A stretch of 64,000 bases of DNA from NCBI RefSeq assembly GCF_001625195.1, contig NC_054389.1:1116001-1180000 (forward strand), written 5' to 3'. How positions within the stretch are numbered: the stretch's first letter is position 1; each line of letters opens with the position of its first letter. The notes under the pieces were generated by a model. The model was given only the letters and a program-made list of their open reading frames with translations. It was not told the DNA's origin and did no database searches. Positions 22,300-33,480 of this stretch are shown one piece after another. Source of the stretch: Drechmeria coniospora. Its lineage: Eukaryota > Ascomycota > Sordariomycetes > Hypocreales > Ophiocordycipitaceae. The position numbers and the translations under genes are program-made.

Positions 22300-23613
22300 C
22301 TAGAGATCGCCTGGCAACTGCAGGGTTGTGTCGTCAAACTTGTGAAAGGCCAGCTCGTAGACCAGGCCAAGGGTCATGCGAGCGTGCTGGAGCATGTGGT
22401 CAAACGACAGGTACTTGATGAGGTCTTCGGCGGTGTGAATGTGCTTGTTCGAGTCCCCAAAGGCGGATTCGATGACAAAGGCGGCGGGGAAGCCGGCCTT
22501 GGAGGCGGACGCGTGGTCGGAGCAGGCGTAGCCGCACTTTGTTTCGACCCAGGGGATGGTGCAGTACTGGAGGGACAGGCATGTTAGTGACGGCCAAGTC
22601 GGGTGGGGTGGTTGGAATGGCCGCGCGGGACCGACTCACCTCCTCGATGACGGTCTTGATGAACTTGGTCAGGGCGGGGTTGACATAGTCGACGATGACG
22701 CCGACGCTCTCGGGGAGGCCCTTGTCCAGCGTCGTCTGGATGTAGCCCGTCATGTCCTGCTGCAGCATGGCCTTGACCTTGCGCCTGCTCTTCTCGTACG
22801 ACTGGAAGATGGCCTGGCTCCCGAGCAAGCCGCCCTCCTCGGCGCTGTACCAGTGAAACTCGATGGTGTTGGGGGCCTGGCCGTCGACGAGGTCCTTGGA
22901 CTTGAGCAGGGTGCGGAAGACGTCCATGATGGTGACGGTGCCGCTGCCGTCGTCGTCGGCGCCGGGAGCGGCGAGGACCGAGGGCATCCAGAGGTTGATG
23001 GAGTCCTGGTGGGCGCCGATGACGATGGTGTCGTTTCCGCGGCCCGGGATGGTGGCGATGACCGAGTGCTGCTTCCACGTGTGGGGGAAGGACTTGGCGT
23101 GGACCGTCTTGTCGGCGCCGGCCTCCTTGATCATCTCGTTCACCTTGGCGAGGATCCAGTCGGACGACTGCAGGCCGTAGTCGGACTTGAAGTAGCGAGT
23201 GTGGAAGCCCGAGAGCTTCTCGAGGTTGGCCTTCATCTGCGTCTTGTCGAGACTATGGGCGAGCTTGCCGACGGCGTCCTTGTGGACGCATTTGCTGGGG
23301 TACGTGACCGACGCCTGGCTGGCAAAGTGCTGGGTGCCGAGCTCGCGCGTTTCGGTAATGTCCATGAAGTTCTGGCCATTCTACGTCTCGTCAGCATGGC
23401 GGGGACGGCGGCTGGCTCGACGTCGTCGCTTACCCTCCGCATCTCCCACTTTTCATCCTCGGTGATCCATTGCGTCTTGCCCGGCGCCGTCTCGACGAGG
23501 AACCGTTCCTCGCCGGGCTCGAGGTTGACGCTGTTTACCTCGGCCCGTTCGATGTAGCGGGCCGAGACGGCGGGCACGCAAGCCGCGAGCAGGGACGCCC
23601 GAGAGAATTTCAT
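22300..23613 (-). CDS. Secreted leucine aminopeptidase, M28 family (Lap1-like)
   Basis: Three exons (23613-23434, 23380-22640, 22566-22300) with introns of 53 and 73 nt, both in phase 0 with GTAAGC and GTGAGT donors, give 395 residues. A signal peptide ([18 protein letters not shown]) is followed by a propeptide. The M28 zinc ligands can be placed: His near 184 (GAHQDS), Asp near 203 (PGADDDG), the EE pair near 241 (SAEEGG), Asp near 269 (QQDMTG) and His near 325 (YACSDH). These are the two-zinc ligands and catalytic Glu of Aeromonas/Aspergillus leucine aminopeptidase. It should remove N-terminal residues from peptides outside the cell. Length is normal for the family and no key residue is missing. 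Confidence 0.93.
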
Positions 23614-25570
23614 TGCAAGATCGATGGACGATCCGAGGGCCAGGCAGAGGGAGGTTTGATGGAGATGGTACGACGTCGACGACGATGGTGAGTGAGGGTG
23701 GTGGTGATGGAAGAGGACGGTGAGGAAGCTGGACCTTTATCCATCAAGCAGGGGCTCCGAACTCGCAATTACAGCTCACCGCAGGCACGCAGAGCACAAG
23801 GAGGGCTAGTATTATATCGGCGTGTGTGAACAATGCTTCCGGGAGCGGCGTCACAGCTGCTCCATCGGGTAAGCGTAGATGCGCTAGGCTCATGGCGTTT
23901 ATCACTGGTGACTGGCGCCAACACCGGATGACACCGCCACACGTGTAGCCGAGGCGCTCTAGTCATGTCTACAGTACTTGCAAGTACAAGCACTGTACGG
24001 AGTAATACAGGGTATGGAGTAATACTCCGTACAGTACTCGTTCTCGGTATTTAGCGTACATAAGTACTATACATGTACGGAGTACGGAGTACTTGTAAGT
24101 AAAGTAGTGCCTACCCGTGACATCGACAAAGCAAGTACTCAGTTCTCCGTGCCGTATACTACTACCTCACGGAGGACGCTTACTTGTACTGTACTTGCTC
24201 CGAACATGTCAGTACAAGTACAGAGTACGGAGTATACAATAAGTATTTAATGCATACAGTACTCCGTACCTAGTAGTTACTGTACAGTATACTCCTCCAT
24301 CCTTACAGGTACTTACTGGTATTACCGTAGGGAGTCACACCCACCCACATTCTCCAACTCCATGTAAATCATTACTGTACATGGTACTCTGTACTTATTT
24401 AAGTACACCTTGACAGCCAACTCGGGGCACGGCAGAACAGTAATCGCGGTCGAGGTACACTCTCTGATCATGTTCCAGACATTGTCGATTTCTGCAACTG
24501 CATCCGATTCCTCTTCGAGATTCGTGTGATCAAGTCGTACAACGCCCAGCCGTCCTTTCGAATCCCTCCACTTGCCTCCCTGCGATGACGGTTTCTCGCC
24601 GGCCGGTCCTCGCAACGATCGCCTCCGGAAAGTAGACGGTAACCACAGCGCAAGACGGTGTGCCTCGTCGTGCGTGGGTAGACACACCCTTTTCTAGTAT
24701 TTGAGTATTTATTACAAATCGCTCTCCGATGGATGAAGCGAGACATTGGACAGGGAAGACGGCATCCCGCTTTGGCTCCCACCTGGCCTTGCAGACAGTG
24801 CCGTATCCGACGCACATTCCTCTTTCAAATACGTCGGAGCCAACCCCGTGACGCGGGTTTCACCATGTCCACGGCACCCCATCCTTCGATGACGACACTG
24901 CCGACGAAGCTTCGCCACCTCAGGCCGGACCGATGCCCTGTCCGATATCAACAAGCGTCTGGAGATGCCTGCATCGTTACTACCCCCCTACAGACAACCA
25001 GGAGGAGAGGACTAGTCTCCAGCCTTCCCGCGGACACGGCCTCTGCCCGATTCCAATATCGATTCCACTTCCGACCTCACTGCCACTCTTAATTCCAATT
25101 TCAATCATTCCAAATCTCCATCCTCCATCCCTCTCATCACGCACCCGGCTTTTCCGACCCTCGCACGCTTAGCCTCGGAACCGTCGACGCTGCATCAGCA
25201 TCGCTGGCCGGCCTATTCATGCCCATTTAGGCAGGTTGTGTGGTCCAATGGAGAAGACGATATTCACACCTCTCATCCTGGGCACCGTCGGTCCCTCTGT
25301 CTTGGCCAACAGCAATGTAACCAACCCCGTCTGCTCGCAGGTGCGGGAATCCGTCCAACGAGGTCACAGCTGGTCGGTGAGGGGTCCCTGTCCTGTCCTC
25401 CGTCTGCGTTCGTTGGGACGGAGTCAGCCCACGGGCATGATTGCCATGGACCGGCGTCCACTGCCTGGGATACAAATCCGTTGCCGGGGCCATGACTCTG
25501 CCTTCGACGATTCGCCAAAGGAGGAATACATAGCATACTCTGCCACTCACGATACGATACCAATCTCCCA
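23614..25570. other. Gene-free region with repeat island
   Basis: About 2 kb between two divergent secreted-hydrolase genes. 23965-24420 is a TACGGAGTAC motif island; the remainder has only short frames without domains. A pyrimidine-rich stretch (about 25080-25170) may belong to the promoter of the acid phosphatase. Confidence 0.55.
23965..24420. repeat. TACGGAGTAC motif island
   Basis: Several copies of TACGGAGTAC, ACTCCGTAC and AAGTAC strings are packed into about 450 bp, including two overlapping tandem copies near 24076-24090. Same family as the island at 11.9-14.3 kb. Confidence 0.8.
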
Positions 25571-27173
25571 ATGGCCTCCTGGCACGCCTCTCTCTGTCTT
25601 CTCTCGACGCTGCTGGCGGGTGGCGCTCTCGGGGCCGCCAACTACCCGCCCAAGCCGGTCGACTTGACGACGCCGGTGCAGCAGCGTATCGCCATCCACG
25701 GGCCCAACAGTCAGTGATTCCATATCCAGCCATCTCATGACGGCGCAGGGGTCAAGGGGTGGCGGTGCCGTATACAAGCTTCCCATGCTCACGTGTGTGC
25801 TCGCAGCCATCTCTGTTGGATGGAACACGTACGCCAAACTCGACAAGGCATGTGTCCTGTACGGCACTTCGGCCACGGCCCTCACCCAGAGGGTCTGCTC
25901 GACGAGCTCGGTCACGTACCCGACGTCGCGCACGTGGTACCACTCGGTCGCCCTCGGCAACCTGTCGGCGGCGACGACGTACCACTACCGGATCGACTCG
26001 TCCAACACGACGACGCAGCGCTTCCTGAGCCCCCGCACGGCCGGCGACAAGACGCCCTTTGCCATGAACGCCATCATCGACCTCGGCGTCTACGGCAAGG
26101 ATGGCTACACCATCGCCATGGACGCGTCCAAGCGTGACACCATCCCCGGCATCCCACCCTCGCTCAACCACACGACGATCGCGCGGCTCGCCCGGACGGC
26201 CGGCGACTACGAGTTCATCATCCACCCGGGCGATCTCGCCTACGCCGACAACTGGATCCTGAACATTGGCAACCTGTTCGACGGCGCCAACGCCTTCCAG
26301 GCCATCCTCGAGCAGTTCTACGGCCAGCTGGCGCCCGTCTCGGGCCGCAAGCCGTACATGGCGAGCCCGGGAAACCACGAGGCGGCCTGCCAGGAGATCC
26401 CGAACCTCACGGGCCTCTGCCCCGAAGGCCAGAAGAACTTTACCGACTTCATGAACCGCTTCGGCGGCGTCATGCCCACGGCCTTTCCCTCGACGTCGGA
26501 GAGCGTCATCGGCCGCATCCTCGCCAACAAGGCACGGATGCTGGCGAAGCCGCCGTTCTGGTACTCGTTCGAGTACGGCATGGTGCACGTCACCATGATC
26601 AACACCGAGACCGACTTTGCCAACGCGCCCGACCAACCCGGCGGCGCCGCCGGTCTCAACGGCGGGCCCTTTGGCTTGCCGGGCCAGCAGCTGGCCTTTC
26701 TCGAGGCCGACCTCGCCTCGGTCGACCGCACCGTCACCCCGTGGCTCGTCGTCGCCGGCCACCGGCCCTGGTACACGACGGGCGGCGACGGCGGCGGCTG
26801 CCGCCCCTGCCAGGAGGCGTTCGAGGGCCTCCTGTACAAGTACGGCGTCGACCTCGCCGTCTTCGGACACATCCACAACTCGCAGCGCTTCATGCCCGTC
26901 CTCAACGGCAAGGCCGACCCCGCGGGCATGAACAACCCCAAGGCGCCCATGTACATCGTGGCTGGCGGCGCCGGCAACATCGAGGGCCTCAGCGCCGTCG
27001 TGAGCCGGCCACAGTTCACCGCCTTTGCCTACGCCAAGGACTTTAGCTACGCGACGATCCGCTTCCTCGACGCGAACAGGTTGCAGGTCGACTTCACGAG
27101 GTCGTCGACGGGCGAGCTGCTGGACCGCTCGACGCTGTACAAGTCTCACTCGGAACGATTCGTGAAGCAGTGA
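25571..27173 (+). CDS. Secreted purple acid phosphatase
   Basis: Two exons (25571-25709, 25807-27173) around a 97-nt intron (GTCAGT donor, CTCGCAG acceptor) give 501 residues. The start ATG opens a signal peptide (CLLSTLLAGGALG). An N-terminal fibronectin-like domain (HGPN...VGWNTY) precedes the metallophosphoesterase domain. The metal-ligand motifs appear in order: NAIIDLGVYG, GDLAYADNW, GNHEAA, AGHRPWY and GHIHNS; the first departs from the usual GDxG form, having D-L-G. Several N-glycosylation sequons are present. This matches the fungal iron/zinc acid phosphatases (Aspergillus AphA/PhoA type) that release inorganic phosphate outside the cell and are commonly induced by phosphate starvation. 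No regulatory site was verified here. Confidence 0.92.
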
Positions 27174-29082
27174 GTCCACCATTGCGTCCTTCAAGCAGCC
27201 TGTAGCGTGTTGGCAGGAGAGTGCCGCGGGAGCAGGGTCTACGGAGAAGGCGAGACGGGTTTACGGCAAAGGCGAGACGGGTTTACGCAGGGATTCCGAA
27301 CTCTTGCAGCGCGAGACGTCGAGGCGTGTCGAAAATAGAACAAAGGTTTGACTTTCTTCTCCAACTCGCCCGAAGGATTTCGCTATAAAAGGCTTCAGTC
27401 GCCACTTGACCACGTAGAAGGAGAGTGCTGGAAGAGAACGGCGCAGGGCGCCTTTGCACCGATAACATTGGACTCCAGGCATGGCTGCCTTCGGCATCGA
27501 CGATGACCAGGGGGGGTAAGGGGTAGCAAACGTGGGAACCGCAGCCTGCTCGTGCAGCAGTAGGTGTCCTAGTCGTATGGGCGGCCTCGTGTGGATTGGC
27601 AGCATCGAGTAGCGTCGGGCTGAACGAAGACAGCGACCAACCATGGTTGGGAACTCGGTGTGGCGGAGTAGGTTCAGTCATTGCATCCAAGCTGTTGAAT
27701 GCAACCAATACTCGGTTCATGCAGGTGTGAACCTGCTTTTGCAGATGGGAAGCGGAGAAAAGTGAAGGCTTGTGTCTAATCAGAGAAGTACATTAGTGAG
27801 CGCTCTTGGATTCTGATCTATGACGGCTGGAGCAAAATCCAGCGACTGTTGATAATCTACAGCTGATGATGCTGGCACAGTGGTGATGGCGACCGCCTTG
27901 CAAAGTCGAATCTGCGTAGAATAGGGTCTTGATTTGTTGCATCAGGATTTGACATCATTTGCGATGGCTGTCTGACAATGGACGTTCCATCATGATGGAA
28001 TACTGCCCAACCGTGCTGGCCACACTTCGCAAAGGCCAGGAGGGTAAATACTGCAGAAGCAAAGGCAAGAATGCTAGCGAAAGTACGATGAAAGGCATCC
28101 ATTAAGTTGCGTTCGTCCGTAGGCTGGTTGAAAATCAAAGCCGTCCGCCGTCTCCCGAGGGCACAGCTCCGAGCAAGACTAGGTTGAGCAAGGCGGCACT
28201 TCAGAAGGCATTACAACGAGAGAATAGATGGAACGAACCTGGCATCGAGGCAGGCGGAAATAGGAAGGAAATTGAAAGGTAGGGTAGACAAATATGGACG
28301 ACGGACGACAACGATGGTAGGCGAGTCGAATGCAGATTCAACGGCGAACAAATCTCCTTCTCGAGAACACACGCACGTCGCTCCTCGGAAGATGATGCGG
28401 AAGGACATGCATATGCATCATCGCAACCAAGGCAAGGGCAAGGGCCAACGAAACCTAGCAGGCAGCAGCGGCCAAAATTCCATCGAGTTCCACCGTCGAC
28501 GAGTCGTCGAGAACCGTGAGACTGGGTCGACTTTTAGCCGTGACCAGTCCGAGTCGATTCGACATTTGCTTGATCAGTCGCAAAATCAAAATCAATCCCA
28601 GCATTTTTGCTCATTTTCATTCGTGGCATTCGCTTGCTTTCCTGCTGTAGTGCGGTTGTAAGCAGAGTCTCCTTTCCAAGAGCGACAAGTCAAGTCCGCC
28701 ATTCGTTGACGAGCGGCGGTCTCCGACCAAGTTACTCACTTCTTCTGGTCCTTTACGAACCCAGGAATCATTCCGACTAGCACCAATTTACGGGCATACC
28801 ATACAAGACAAGGAGAGCAACAGGCTGTCTGTCTCTGGCCGCCTCGTTCTCTGTTACCGTTAACCGTTTGCCCATCCTCTCCAGGCATTCCATCTTTGGC
28901 TCTCCAGCCAGAATATCCGTTTGCATCTTGGGTTTCCAGGCATACCACACCCGCTGCAACCTGGATCGACTGTAGCCATCCACTGCCGTTCCCAATCCAT
29001 CCCATCCATAGCAGCCAACGCAAGGCAACGGTGCCGACTGGACGCTGTCTCTCTTCCACGGCCCTGCCTCCCTTCCATTCGG
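27174..29082. other. Intergenic region without recognised gene
   Basis: About 1.9 kb after the acid phosphatase. A near-perfect 20-bp direct repeat (core GGCGAGACGGGTTTACG) lies at 27247-27285. Otherwise only short frames without domain support, and no motif islands. Confidence 0.5.
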
Positions 29083-29655
29083 ATGCGTGGCACAAAGTTG
29101 AGGGGGTCGCGAAGGGCCAAAGAAATGGCCAAGGAGTCGGCGGGTACGAGGACGAGCGTTCGTCTCACTCGCCTCCGGGCCAAGATCACGGGCGCACCGC
29201 CCATCATGTCGGGTCTCGACCATCGGGAGCGAGCGGTCGAACCGCTGCCCATGGACCCGCAGCCTTTGACGACCATGGCGATCCGGCGCCTGCTCCCCGT
29301 CGGCGACCCGCAGCGCCTCTCCCTCTTCAAGGTCGTCGGTCGCATCGCCAGGGAGAGAGCGATGGCGCGGCAGGTCGGCAGGAGGAGGAATGGGGCCTCG
29401 GCCGCCGCCGCAGCCAGGGCTCCGAGAGGCGTGGTGGACCACGGCGGCGCGACAATGGCGGCCATCGAAGTCGACACGAAAGACACCAAAGTCGAGGTGA
29501 AAGACCATGACAGAAACAGCTCAAAGGTTGAGGCCAGAAAAACCAAGGGTGGCGGCAGCGTGAATGCCAACGTCAACGTCGACGTGAAGGACGACGACGG
29601 CTGGTCCGAGGATGAAGGCAACGAAAAAGTCGACTGCTCCCTCGCCCGCAGGTAG
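29083..29655 (+). CDS. Hypothetical basic protein
   Basis: An open frame of 190 codons from an ATG at 29083. The residues are basic in the first two thirds (Arg/Lys-rich with Ala-rich runs) and become Lys/Asp/Val-rich with an acidic end (DDDGWSEDEGNE). Third codon positions are strongly C/G, as in the known genes nearby, which is the main support. A long frame on the opposite strand overlaps it, so coding status is not certain. I recognise no domain; a nuclear or nucleic-acid-associated role would be only a guess from composition. Confidence 0.4.
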   Translation: MRGTKLRGSRRAKEMAKESAGTRTSVRLTRLRAKITGAPPIMSGLDHRERAVEPLPMDPQPLTTMAIRRLLPVGDPQRLSLFKVVGRIARERAMARQVGRRRNGASAAAAARAPRGVVDHGGATMAAIEVDTKDTKVEVKDHDRNSSKVEARKTKGGGSVNANVNVDVKDDDGWSEDEGNEKVDCSLARR

Positions 29656-30074
29656 CTCTTCCCACCACAGTCGGATCCTGAGGAGAACAAGGCGAGAGTG
29701 AGCGGGCGACGCAGGCTGGGCGAGCGGGCAGGACCCGGGGCACCATGGAGATGGCCAACCGTCCGATCCGATGGGAGGCGAGAGTGGGTGATTGGCGGCG
29801 GCGGCGATGCATGCCAGGCGCAGTCGACGGCAAAGGCAGTGGAGAGTGTCGGCGTCGGGATCATGGCTTGGTTGGGGATGCCATTGTGCGCCACGAGATG
29901 AGCAATGACCAGCGGAAGGAAGAGGCCAGGATCGGCGCCGACGTGTAATGGCGGGAGGGAAACTCGAAGGATGGCTGGGTCATTATGCCAAGATAGCACT
30001 GACCTTGTCTATTCCTTCGCTCGTCGCTCACTGGGTTGTGCCGTCTGTCGATTTTGGGGTCCGGGGTGGCCTCG
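29656..30074. other. Spacer downstream of PSF2
   Basis: 419 bp between the hypothetical gene and the PSF2 stop codon, which converge. No motif or gene is recognised. Confidence 0.4.
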
Positions 30075-31057
30075 TCACAGACCCATGTCGTCGTCGCTGG
30101 GCGCGTCGTCGTCGTCATCCCGTCCTCCACCCTCCTCCTCCTCCTCGCGACGTGCGGCCTCGGCGCTCGCTCCAATCTTGCGCACGCCCTCGACGACGCC
30201 GGTGACGAAGCCCCTGCTCTCGGCCAGCTCCATGGCGCCGACGCCTCGCAGGCTCATGACGCCGTCGACGCCCGTCTCGAGCTGCTGGGTGCTCGCCCGC
30301 ATCTTGGCGGCGCGGACCTCTTGCAGGTCGCGCAGGAGCGAGCGGACGTCCGAGGCGGAGGGGACATCGTCGGCGGCGTGGGCGAGCAGCATCTCGGCGA
30401 GCTCGAACCAATGGTAGGGCAGGGCACCAGCGGGCGCGTCGGAGGTGCAGGAGGGCAGAAAGGGTGGCGACAGGACGACCTCTGGGTCGGGGCCGGCACC
30501 GTACCGGCTCGCGTTCCCCTTGCCGTCGGCGCGGACGGGCGGGGGCGGCGGAGGAGCCCACCCCCTCGTGTCGACGTTGGTCTCGTGGTGGATGACTTCC
30601 CGCAGCGAGTCCGGGTGGAGCCAGGGTGGCGGGACGATGCTGGCGCGGCGCTGCTTCTTGAGCAAGATGGCGAGCCAGAGAGGCAGGTTGCTCCGGTGCG
30701 GCGGTCGGAGCGTGGGCGTGGTGCCCTGCCGGGACGGATCATGTTTGCGTCAGCCGAGGCGCCACGGCGAGGGAGGTGAGGACGGAACATTGGGCAGCAG
30801 CAGCACAGGCGTGGGAGCGGCCAGCATGGGGAATGGGCCGGGGCGAGCCTCACGGCACGGGGCACGGGGCAAGGTGCAAGGGGGACGGGGACGGGGGACG
30901 GGGGATGGGGGACGGGGGACGGGAGGGGAGGAGATGGGCTCACGGCGAGAAGGTCGATGCTCTCGAGGCGCTGACGAGGAAGGACGGTGACGAGCTCCAT
31001 GTCGCAGAGGAAGGCGACCTCTGAAGGAACGAGGCCCGGCGGAAGAGGCAGCGCCAT
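30075..31057 (-). CDS. PSF2: GINS complex subunit Psf2
   Basis: Two exons (31057-30944, 30725-30075) around a 218-nt intron (GTGAGC...GGCAG, phase 0) give 254 residues. Exon 1 encodes [18 protein letters not shown], the conserved Psf2 start, and exon 2 opens with the block leading to [15 protein letters not shown], then [15 protein letters not shown] and [16 protein letters not shown]. The C-terminus carries an acidic Asp/Glu/Gly tail not needed for the fold. Psf2 joins Sld5, Psf1 and Psf3 in GINS, which with Cdc45 and Mcm2-7 forms the replicative CMG helicase. The intron is longer than most in the window because it contains a G-rich minisatellite. Confidence 0.93.
30875..30928. repeat. GGGGGAC minisatellite in the PSF2 intron
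   Basis: Tandem units of GGGGGACG, GGGGGATG and shorter forms fill about 55 bp of the plus strand inside the PSF2 intron. The transcript therefore carries the C-rich complement. The G-rich strand could fold into a quadruplex. Confidence 0.85.
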
Positions 31058-31369
31058 GGCGAGAGCCGCGCTGGGTCTCGGCGGGTAACAAAAGTTCTCA
31101 ACCGGCGCGGAGCGGAGGGAGGCGAGGCTAGGCGAGGCGAGACGGGATGAGGTGAGGTTGAGGGGGGCAAAGTGAAGCTATACTGCACAAGGTACCATGT
31201 ACACAAAGTCCCAACGCGTGATGGCACGCACACTCCTTATTCGCGAACGTCGAGAAAGGGCCATGGTTGGTTGGTCAGCGACTTGGCGGAGAGCAAAAAC
31301 TGTGTGAGCGAACAGCTGACCCACCACCCACCATCCGCTACAGGTACTCAGCACAGGAGAGCTCACAAG

Positions 31370-32540
31370 TAAGTAAGTACTTACAAGTACAAGTACAAGC
31401 ACAAGTAACTATCATTAATACTTACTTACAGTACTCCGTACTTGTATCTACTTCAGCACAAGTAAGCCAATACTCGTGGTGGCTTGTATTGAACATGGTA
31501 CACCTCTGTAGAGCTCGCGAGCACTTGCGAGTATTACGAGGAATACGCTGGATTTTAGGTAATAATGCATGCAGTTGGGTGGATGCTGCGCTCGAGTTGG
31601 AAACTTGCCGAAGGCCCTTTTGAGATATGGAGACTTGGGGAGAGGAAATGTTTCTATAATTACATTCCGATGTTATCACGAGTACCGGAATTACCTACAT
31701 ATACCTAGTTCATGCCCATGTAACGGGACTGTATGGAGGTATGGAGTACATGTACTGTAGATGGATGCATCCGTGCTGATGCCATTAGTGCAAGTTAGTA
31801 TTCGGCGACTCCCGGCGACCAACTGACCGCTCACTGTAAGTGCTGTATGTAGCCTTTCCGCAATGGACCTTGGCGACGTCGTATGCGCACACGGTTCGAA
31901 CCTTTGCTCCTTGACCCGGATCTCGGGCTCGTTGGCAGCTGCCCCCAAAACAATACCCTAAAAACCGGGGTCACACGTAGGTACTTTTTCGTGCGGGGAG
32001 TTCCATTTACGTACGCCGACTTGCACGTACATCTACTTACATGAGCTCCGTGCGGATTACTACCGTCCCGGGACTCCGTACTACAACCAGCCAAGTACAC
32101 GTACAGGCACACCTGCATGTGTTCCGTACGGAGTACTGGATTCGTCGGTTCATGTTTCAATGGAAATGCCGAGTAGGTATTTCGAATAATACCCCAGTAC
32201 CTAGACTTGCTGTCCACTGCTCCCGAGTACGAACTGCACATGTACATACACGTCACGTACGAGTATAAGCCCGTGGACGGCGTAGATGCACAGAGTCTTA
32301 AGTAATTACACGAGTACTTACTTACATGGACGGGCTCGGTAGGTACTCCGTACTACATGTACAGTACGGAGTAGTGCGTACGGGGTACAATGAAGAATAG
32401 AGTAATAATACGGAGACTAAATCAGCTCCGCCAAGCCGCGTTTTCCGTCTCAAGTACGGCGAATGAATACTTGTATTACATGGTAAAATTACTCGCTGGA
32501 GTAGCGCGTCCACTCATAGTAAGAGCGAGTACGGAGCACA
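31370..32540. repeat. TACGGAGTAC motif island
   Basis: Scattered copies of TACGGAGTAC, GTACTCCGTA, AAGTAC and TACTTAC strings on both strands over about 1.2 kb, intergenic as elsewhere. Confidence 0.8.
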
Positions 32541-33028
32541 CTTCTGTTTATGTACTTGGGCAGTTGTAAAGAATAAAAGGCAAAGGTTGCTATACGATAC
32601 CTCACGCCACTATAGTATACGATATCTACATGTGGTTGGTGCATTACTGCGTCTGGACGGCAAGGGTAGCTGGAACCGACCGACCTAGTGCCTGCAAGTA
32701 CGATTGCGGTGTACTTGTAGATGGAGAGACGTCAGCAGGGAAGATTGGGCGCCTGCCGAAGCGCAAAGGCGCCATACCACGACTTGTGCAGTGCTGTCGG
32801 ATACATGTACTGTACTTCTTGCAGCACGTACAGTACCCGTCGTGGTGGGCCGACGATGCAACGCAGATGTCCGGGGTTCGGTGTCCATTCCGGGATTTGC
32901 TGCTTCCCATGCAAGCCAGGTCGCCGTCCACGACGGTCTTGCTTCGCAGCAAAGTAGCTCATGATATGAACACCTGTGCAGCGTTGCAGATGAATAGGAT
33001 TCGCGTTCTAGAGCGCACGTGTCCTAGG

Positions 33029-33056
33029 ACGGGGGACGGGCGGACGGGCGGACGGC
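33029..33056. repeat. GACGGG tandem cluster
   Basis: Units GACGGGG, GACGGGC and GGACGG in tandem, related to the G-rich repeats at 2720 and 30875. Confidence 0.75.
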
Positions 33057-33129
33057 CTCGGATCCCCCACGGACCCCGGTGAATGCCCCGCGGGCCAGGC
33101 TAGCAGCGGCACCCAGTTGCGTACCGCCA

Positions 33130-33480
33130 GTGTTCTACAGCAAGTAGTACGGAGTACATGCCTACTAACTTACTTACCTAGCTAGTAGGTACTAGTAATT
33201 ACGGAATACCAAGTACGGAGTTCTTGTAACACAACAATATGTACTTTACAGAGGACAGTACGTACACTGATACTCCCCTTGTAGTATTGACAACACATGG
33301 ACGTGTACTCCGTACCCCGTACAGTTCTTACGCAGGTACGGAGTGCTGCACTGCTTACTTGTTACAGGACTTGTACTGCTGGCAGTGCAGTAAAAGCACA
33401 TGTAGTCGTGGACCACTACTGGAGGCACCTTGGTACCCAGCACTTGGACATGTGCCTACCTAGTAGCATACGGTACAGCT
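33130..33480. repeat. TACGGAGTAC motif island
   Basis: At least four copies of the motif or its partial forms with CTAGTAGGTACTAG-type inverted strings. No gene. Confidence 0.75.

Noticed and set aside
25752..27194. 480-codon minus-strand frame opposite the acid phosphatase
   Set aside because: Composition is typical of an antisense GC-rich frame and the sense strand has all catalytic motifs.
28860..29999. 379-codon minus-strand frame
   Set aside because: It overlaps the plus-strand candidate at 29083-29655, is rich in Ser/Pro/Leu without domains, and its codon bias is worse.
31893..31902. GGTTCGAACC, similar to a tRNA B box
   Set aside because: No A box at the right distance and no 7-bp acceptor stem could be paired on either strand.
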